This document shows positions 24,072 to 29,365 of a DNA stretch of 29,365 bases, piece by piece. Within the stretch, counting starts at the first letter, position 1. The number at the start of each line of letters is the position of its first letter. The stretch spans positions 1-29,365 of the forward strand of contig JANBPT010000586.1 of NCBI GenBank assembly GCA_027575765.1, given 5' to 3'. The stretch comes from Tieghemiomyces parasiticus (taxonomy: Eukaryota; Kickxellomycota; Dimargaritomycetes; Dimargaritales; Dimargaritaceae). The notes under the pieces are model-generated. The model was given only the letters and a program-made list of their open reading frames with translations. It did no database searches and had not been told where the DNA came from. Both the position numbers and the translations under genes were made by a program.

Positions 24072-27000
24072 ATGCGTCACACTCTATCCACTTTGCTCAC
24101 GGCCGGGTTATCGTTCTCGTCGTTTGGTGACACACCCCACCCTCAGACCTCCCTTTCCTCGCTTTATTTGACTACTAACCACTATCTTTTCGAATCCGCC
24201 GAGCCATTCTACGGCCATTTGACCGTGACAACGGCTCCTGTCTCGCCCGCCGTCGCTTTCGACAACAGACCAACTCGTTTAAAATCCACTGACCCAGTCC
24301 AACAGGACCAACATCTGGTCAACATGGCACGGTAAGTAATCTGCAGGGCACCATCAGCAGGAACGCTACAGCCCCCAACCTATATACTTTAATAGTTGTA
24401 CTGACCTGATACTTGACCCTCTCGACGATGCCGACGGCCGTTTGGCCTGGTGTCACACCAGTTCTCAGCGAACTCGCCTACCGGCAGGCAGCGTTTTTGC
24501 CCCACCGCAGGAGGTGCTGGTACACATATTTTCTTACCTCTCGCCGCCGGACCTGGTAGGTAATCACGCCGGCGAGGTTACATGATAGTAATCACCGGTG
24601 TCACTCAGGGTCAATGGTACCAACCCCTAAACCAGACTACTCTTACTGAACCATCTATTTATACTCTTTGCCATTACGGCGGATCTGTACATTAATATAT
24701 AGGACAAAGCCCAGATGGTATCTAGGATCTGGTTTAGCACCGTCAACAGTGAATCTGCCTGGCGCGCGGCCTTCCTAAGAAACTTTGAACGTCGTCCACC
24801 CTTCCGGTAAGGTTTAACAGTGCTTCTTTGCTACCACGGCTAAGCATACTTCAGAGGCCTTTCTGTTCAGCGCAAGTGAACGGCGATTCTAGCGCCACAG
24901 CCTTACAATCCACTATACATTCTCTACGCCCGCTTCCACCGTCCAGACGCCTCGACCCGACCAGCTGGCGCAGGGAATACGTGCGTCGGGCCGGCCTTAT
25001 CAAGCGATGGTCGGCCGGCGCGAAGGTAACCCTCAACACACCGTTGGGTCGTGTCACGGACCTAGCCCTCGACCCTAATTACTGTATGCTTCTCGCTGCT
25101 GGGGCCCCGCAGGGTAAGTGCTGGTTACGTATCTCCGGCTATTATCCCCCACCAGCGACTCCGGCGCTTTCCTGACTCCTCTGTATTATTTGAAGAACGA
25201 CCTCAACCCCTTCTCACCGTTGCCCCCACCCTCATCGCTGGCAATCACACAGGACGAGCCCTTTGGTGTGAGCTGGCTGACCGTGTGGTGTACCAGTCCG
25301 GAATCCTTCACCATACCGTGGACGGCCATGTCTCGGGCGCTACTTGCGCTGCCCTCGAGAGCCAGCGCTTGGCGTGGGGAAGTGCCACCGGTGCCATTAC
25401 TGTGCTGACCATGCCAGAACCCGGCCAGGTACGGACGCCACCCGCCCTACCGCGGGTACATGCCGCGCCGGTAAGCGGCTTGACCTGGCTACAGTATCGA
25501 CCCGACGGGCCCGGCGGGAACCATCTTCTCTCAGTCAGTCAGGATGAAGGACGTGCCTTACTCTGGAGTATCGACCAACGCCGCCCTCGTCGCTGCTACA
25601 CCTTGCCCGAGGGAGAACAAATCCGGGCGTGGGCGGCCACACCCGCCGGCCGTGCTCTACTTGCCACTCAGTCTGGTCACGTGCACTTCTGGGAGACAGC
25701 TTCTGGTCGGGATGGTGTCGCCGGCGTATCGGATCTACCTACTGCCAGCTTCCGGGTCAACTCAGGTTCCGTCATCGCCATCTACCCGGACTGGGACAAC
25801 GACGTTGTCTATGTATGGACAACTACTGCCCCTTGGCTAACGGTCCACGACCTAACCACCGGGCGGACCCTAGCTGCCGTGGCCGACCCGAGCGAAGCGA
25901 CGGAGGCCACGAGTCTTCCGCCAGTCACGGCCATCCACCTTCAAACCTGGTCCAATACCCCTACGAATCGCCAGGCCACTTCAGGCCTGGCTGCTTCTTG
26001 CACTCACCACGCAGCGGTGGCTACCGGTCACCTGGATGGTACCGCCCGCATCTGGACGTGGTCCACCGATCCACACGCACGGCGACTTACGGTTTGGCGT
26101 ACTTTCGAAATGTCCTCTACCCACCCTATTACCCACGTTTTTGCAGACGCTTATAAGCTGATTGGCGCAGCCCTGGACGGCCGCATCGTGGTTAGCGACA
26201 TTCTCACTGGCACTCGTATACGCCGGATCGGAGTGCGGGCCAACCGACTAAGTCGCAATACCCGTCTCGCCTGGCAGGACCTGAACGAAGCGGTCCCTGC
26301 CGAACTACCGGTCCTACCCGACGTCCAGTACCAGCGCCGGGTCCTGGCGGCCATCTGGAACCTACACCGCCCGCTGGGCCGGGACGCCATGGAGCCCCTG
26401 GCCCCGCTGCCCAACCTGCTACCGATGCGACCCACCGACCAGTGGGGCGAGTGGGAATGGGCCGGTCCCTGTGTAGATGGGCTGTATGTCTCAGCCGACA
26501 CCTTAGCTGTGGTGTCACGTGCTACCGTACACATCTTTAACATGGGCGCCGGTCGCCCCCCGCCAGGTAAGCCTTTGCAAGTAATGGTAATATTTGACCG
26601 TTCATCAGCGCTACGGGCGTAGAGAAACATTTGTAAGCCGTTTGACGTTCTACTGATTTCAACTTGCCGAACGATTTCGTATCTCACTTTTGGTCTTCCA
26701 TACAGGTCACCCGAACAAGCTCCGCCGTGGGGCCACCGACCTCCGAGTCGGGCGGACAGAAGCCCAACGGCTGATCGACGAGGGTCTTGAAGAATATGAA
26801 CAGGAGGTGACGCAGGCACGGACTCAGCAGGCCCACCGTGAGCGACTCGCGCTACGCCACACTCTTACTGGCCTGACAGAAGAGGAGCAACTAACCTATG
26901 CCATGTTTCTTTCGGCCGACGACAGTGTGGCCTCGAGTAACGCCGAAATTGCCGCACCTACGTCCGAACAACCTGATCCGGCAGGGGACACTATGCAGCC

Positions 27001-27082
27001 CCTAAACCCTGCGTCCATGGCAGCGATGTCTGAGGAAGAACTGGTGGAGTATGTTATGCGACTGTCTGTGGAACAGCGTTAA
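24072..27082 (+). CDS. F-box/WD40-like protein with C-terminal ubiquitin-interacting motifs (Ufo1-like)
   Basis: Likely a substrate receptor of an SCF (Skp1-cullin-F-box) ubiquitin ligase. Exons 24072-24331, 24396-24555, 24703-24806, 24947-25113, 25253-26566 and 26706-27082 join in frame to 793 residues. The F-box spans about residues 123-165 (PQEVLVHIFSYLSPPDL, then QMVSRIWFSTVNSESAWRAAF) and is followed by the usual SWRREYVRRAGLIKRW element. The large fifth exon encodes a degenerate WD40 propeller, with DEGRALLWSIDQ and GHLDGTARIWTW as the clearest blades. The C-terminus carries two UIM-like helices, TEEEQLTYAMFLSADD at about 726-741 and SEEELVEYVMRLSVEQ at 777-792. F-box, WD40 and UIMs together are the architecture of yeast Ufo1. 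The start is uncertain: the frame is open upstream without ATG, and a later ATG lies near 24324. The first intron (64 bases) is short for this window. Confidence 0.87.
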
Positions 27083-27841
27083 GCTGTCATTCCGAATGGA
27101 TATGCAGTTTAATTATAGTTTTTGGGCCAAACAAATAATAACTGCCCTTCCAATCATGGCAATGGTGCAATTGACATTATTACTACCCAAGGTTAATGGC
27201 TCCAGAATTGGACGACTGCAGCACGCTCCCCCCCCTCCCAGTCAGGAGCGTGCTGAGGCATCTACCGGGCTTCTGGCTTGAACCCTGTCAACCATTTGCA
27301 GTAGAGTAGAGCCCATTCTACCAGGTCTAGGCGGCTCGCTACCTGGCTGCGCTATACGCGCAGTGACCAATTTCACTTCGATACTCCCCTTCTCTCTGCC
27401 ACTATATCTTATAAAAATGCGCTCCCGCTGCCACGCCTCCAAACAGTTTGGCCCACATTTACCACCTACCGCTGCGCTTTCGATCGAATCCCTCCAAAGC
27501 ACATAGACTCCTCTCGGTCATTTCCATTCAATGGAATAGCATGGGCCAATGGGCAATATATAGTTTACGCTGGAGCGAGATGCTAAGTTAAACAGATGGC
27601 AAGGTTGTGAATCACGAGTATACCACAGCAAAGTTCATTTAACCTAGCAAGCAACTTGATCAATCCTAGATTATTTAGATTACCTTCTATTCCATGTCGT
27701 TATAAGCAACCGTTGTTTAATTCGCTAAAGGCATTAATGTGCAAAGTCAGCCGCAATGCGGGGTGTAGAAGAAGGATGTAGCATGAGATCATGACAGCGG
27801 CCGCCACCGTGTGGAGGGTATGCGGCCAATGGTATGTAAAT
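27083..27841. other. Intergenic region between convergent F-box gene and Gly-rich gene
   Basis: It holds the 3' regions of both neighbours. A perfect hairpin at 27219-27255 is the only structured element. Frames at 27051-27281 and 27242-27502 have no recognisable content. Confidence 0.5.
27219..27255. repeat. Perfect 11-bp inverted repeat with C-rich loop
   Basis: CAGCACGCTCC at 27219-27229 pairs exactly with 27245-27255 across a 15-base C-rich loop. It lies about 140 bases after the stop of the F-box gene, so it could be a 3' UTR stem. Confidence 0.75.
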
Positions 27842-29365
27842 TTAGTGACGCGACTGGGAGCTGACCGACTCGTGGCTAGACGACTGCTGGCTGCTGTTGG
27901 CGGAGGTCTGGCTGGCGCTGAACGACCCGTGACGGTTCTGGCCGCTGACAGACGACGCAGTCAAATCGGCGTGCTTGGAGGCCTCCGAGTCGGCGTGGGC
28001 CTGGAACGAGCCGTCGCGGTTCTTGCTGCTGACGTCCGTGAAGCTGGCGTTGTGGGAGTCGGCCGAGGCCTTGGTGCTCTCGGCGTTCAGCGAACCGCCG
28101 TGGCCCTTAACACTGGCCTTGGTATGGTCGAAGTCAAACTGGCTGTCAGCCACGCTGCCCTGGGCGAAGTGAGTGCTCTGGCCGTGCGGGCCCCAAGTGC
28201 TGGCCTTGGTGTTCTCTGCCTCGTGGCTGGATCCGTTGGCGGCCTGGTGAGCAAAGTCGAAAGAGCTGCCCCGGTTGTGGCCGCTGGCCTGGGTGTTCTC
28301 GAAGCTGCCCTGGCTGCCCTGGTGCTTGCTCTGGTCAAAGTTGAAGCCCGAGCCGTGGCCCTTGCCGCTGGCATGGGTGTTTTCGCTGGACTGTTGGCTG
28401 GCGCTGCCCTTGTTCTGGTTGTAATCGAAGGAGCTACCGTGGCCGCGCTGACCGCCATGGCCCCAAGCGCCGCCCTCGCCACCGTAGCTGGCATCCCAAC
28501 CACCATGACCGCCGTTGCCATGACCGTTGCCATAGTTACCACCGTTACCGCCATGACCACCGTTGCCGCCATGACCGCCGTTGCTCTGGCTAGAGACGTG
28601 CGTGCTCTCGCTAGATTGCTGGCTAGAGCTGTTCTGGCTGTGGCTGTAGTCGAACGAGCTACCACCGTTTCCGCCATAACCACCGTTGCCGTGATTGCCT
28701 CCGTTTCCACCATGGTTGCCGCCGTGACCGTGGTTGCCGCCGTTACCGCCATGGTTGCCACCGTTGCCGCCATATCCACCGTTTCCACCATGGTTGCCGC
28801 CGTGGTTGCCACCATTGCCGCCATAACCACCGTTGCCGTGGTTGCCGCCATATCCGCCGTTTCCACCATGGTTGCCTCCGCTACCGCCATGGTTGCCACC
28901 GTTGCCGCCATATCCACCGTTTCCACCATGGTTGCCACCGTGGTTGCCACCATTGCCACCATATCCACCGTTTTCACCATGGTTGCCACCGTGGTTGCCA
29001 CCATTGCCACCATATCCACCGTTTCCACCATGGCTGCCACCGTTGCCGCCATATCCACCGTTTCCACCATGGTTGCCACCATAACCACCGTTGCCGTGGT
29101 TGCCGCCTTGACCACCGTTTCCACCATGGTTTCCACCGTGGTTGCCGCCATGGCTGCCACCGTCGCCGCCATGGTTGCCACCATAACCACCGTTGCCGTG
29201 GTTGCCGCCTTGACCACCGTTTCCACCATGGTTGCCGCCGTGACCGTGGTCGTGGTCGCGGCCGCCGCCATAGCCGGGCTTTCCATGGTCGTGATCGTGA
29301 TCGCCACCGTGGCCGGGAGTGCCATGGTTGCCGCCGTGGCCTGGGTTGCCGTGGCCATGGCCGTG
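27842..29365 (-). CDS. Repetitive Gly/Asn/His-rich and Ser-rich protein, 5' end cut by the window
   Basis: The frame is open from the right edge to the TGA-free stop TAA at 27842-27844, 507 codons, with no start visible, so the gene continues beyond the window. I do not recognise the protein. Its first part (about 28690-29365) is a tandem array built on GGNHGGNGGYGG, with His-rich inserts such as GDHDHDHGKPGYGG that could bind metal. The second part (27842 to about 28670) carries degenerate repeats of about 25-30 residues starting GSSFDY or GSSFDF and ending in SSENTHAS or ENTKAS, with Ser/Gln runs. There is no membrane segment in what is visible. The composition suggests a secreted, wall-bound or self-assembling protein. 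This frame is chosen because it uses sensible codons and continues through both parts; the other open frames are shadows of the repeat. Confidence 0.7.
   Translation of the reverse strand, partial: HGHGHGNPGHGGNHGTPGHGGDHDHDHGKPGYGGGRDHDHGHGGNHGGNGGQGGNHGNGGYGGNHGGDGGSHGGNHGGNHGGNGGQGGNHGNGGYGGNHGGNGGYGGNGGSHGGNGGYGGNGGNHGGNHGENGGYGGNGGNHGGNHGGNGGYGGNGGNHGGSGGNHGGNGGYGGNHGNGGYGGNGGNHGGNHGGNGGYGGNGGNHGGNGGNHGHGGNHGGNGGNHGNGGYGGNGGSSFDYSHSQNSSSQQSSESTHVSSQSNGGHGGNGGHGGNGGNYGNGHGNGGHGGWDASYGGEGGAWGHGGQRGHGSSFDYNQNKGSASQQSSENTHASGKGHGSGFNFDQSKHQGSQGSFENTQASGHNRGSSFDFAHQAANGSSHEAENTKASTWGPHGQSTHFAQGSVADSQFDFDHTKASVKGHGGSLNAESTKASADSHNASFTDVSSKNRDGSFQAHADSEASKHADLTASSVSGQNRHGSFSASQTSANSSQQSSSHESVSSQSRH
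28833..29265. repeat. Short-period tandem repeat DNA inside the Gly-rich gene
   Basis: Near-identical blocks alternating CCACCGTTTCCACCATGG, TTGCCACC and CATATCC recur with a period of roughly 50-70 bases. Differences are mostly at third codon positions, which shows that the Gly/Asn/His reading is under selection. Such arrays expand and contract readily. Confidence 0.8.

Noticed and set aside
28833..29084. A plus-strand Pro/Trp-rich frame (WLPPLPPYPPFPP)
   Set aside because: Antisense shadow of the same repeat, with no start context or continuation.
28087..29358. A 423-codon minus-strand frame rich in Ala, Thr, Met and Val
   Set aside because: It is a shadow frame of the Gly/Asn/His array. 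The Gly frame continues through the whole of 27842-29365 with sensible codons and second-part repeats, while this one only follows the repeat.

Overview
This window is nuclear DNA of a eukaryote and most likely of a fungus. The genes are broken by short introns (about 110-210 bases) that mostly begin GTAAGT and end YAG, there are no operons or Shine-Dalgarno sites, and the recognisable genes are eukaryotic housekeeping genes (ERO1, RPS25, DUS2, TFIIIC tau95, LYAR-type nucleolar proteins, an F-box/WD40 protein). Nearly every conserved gene carries several introns. With an orphan seven-helix receptor and a cluster of LYAR-type genes, this points to an early-diverging, intron-rich fungus rather than a yeast. 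That placement is inference. I rebuilt the exon joins by hand from reading frame, splice sites and remembered family motifs.

Layout: 1-2447, no confident gene, only two possible exons. 2448-3668 (+), intronless seven-helix receptor. 4891-7733 (-), ERO1 in ten exons, every join in frame. About 8566-10252 (+), an unrecognised multi-exon gene whose frame seems disrupted. 11264-12140 (-), RPS25 with a first exon of only ATG and a 391-base first intron that can form a long stem. 12792-12863 (+), tRNA-Thr(CGU). 13280-16557 (+), DUS2. 16554-17823 (-), 18321-19531 (+) and 20308-21253 (+), three LYAR-type zinc-finger paralogues. 21389-23810 (-), TFIIIC tau95. 24072-27082 (+), F-box/WD40/UIM protein resembling yeast Ufo1. 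27842 to the right edge (-), a repetitive Gly/Asn/His-rich protein cut by the window end.

The genes are individually regulated and do not form one pathway. Several are packed head-to-head (tau95 with the F-box gene; LYAR-a with LYAR-b) or tail-to-tail (DUS2 with LYAR-a; LYAR-c with tau95). There is a loose functional theme of ribosome, tRNA and Pol III biology: RPS25, a tRNA gene, the tRNA dihydrouridine synthase, TFIIIC and three LYAR-type proteins. I found no CRISPR array and no intact transposon. The items most worth follow-up are the LYAR triplet, the structured RPS25 intron, the Gly/His repeat protein and the apparently frame-broken gene at 8.5-10.25 kb.
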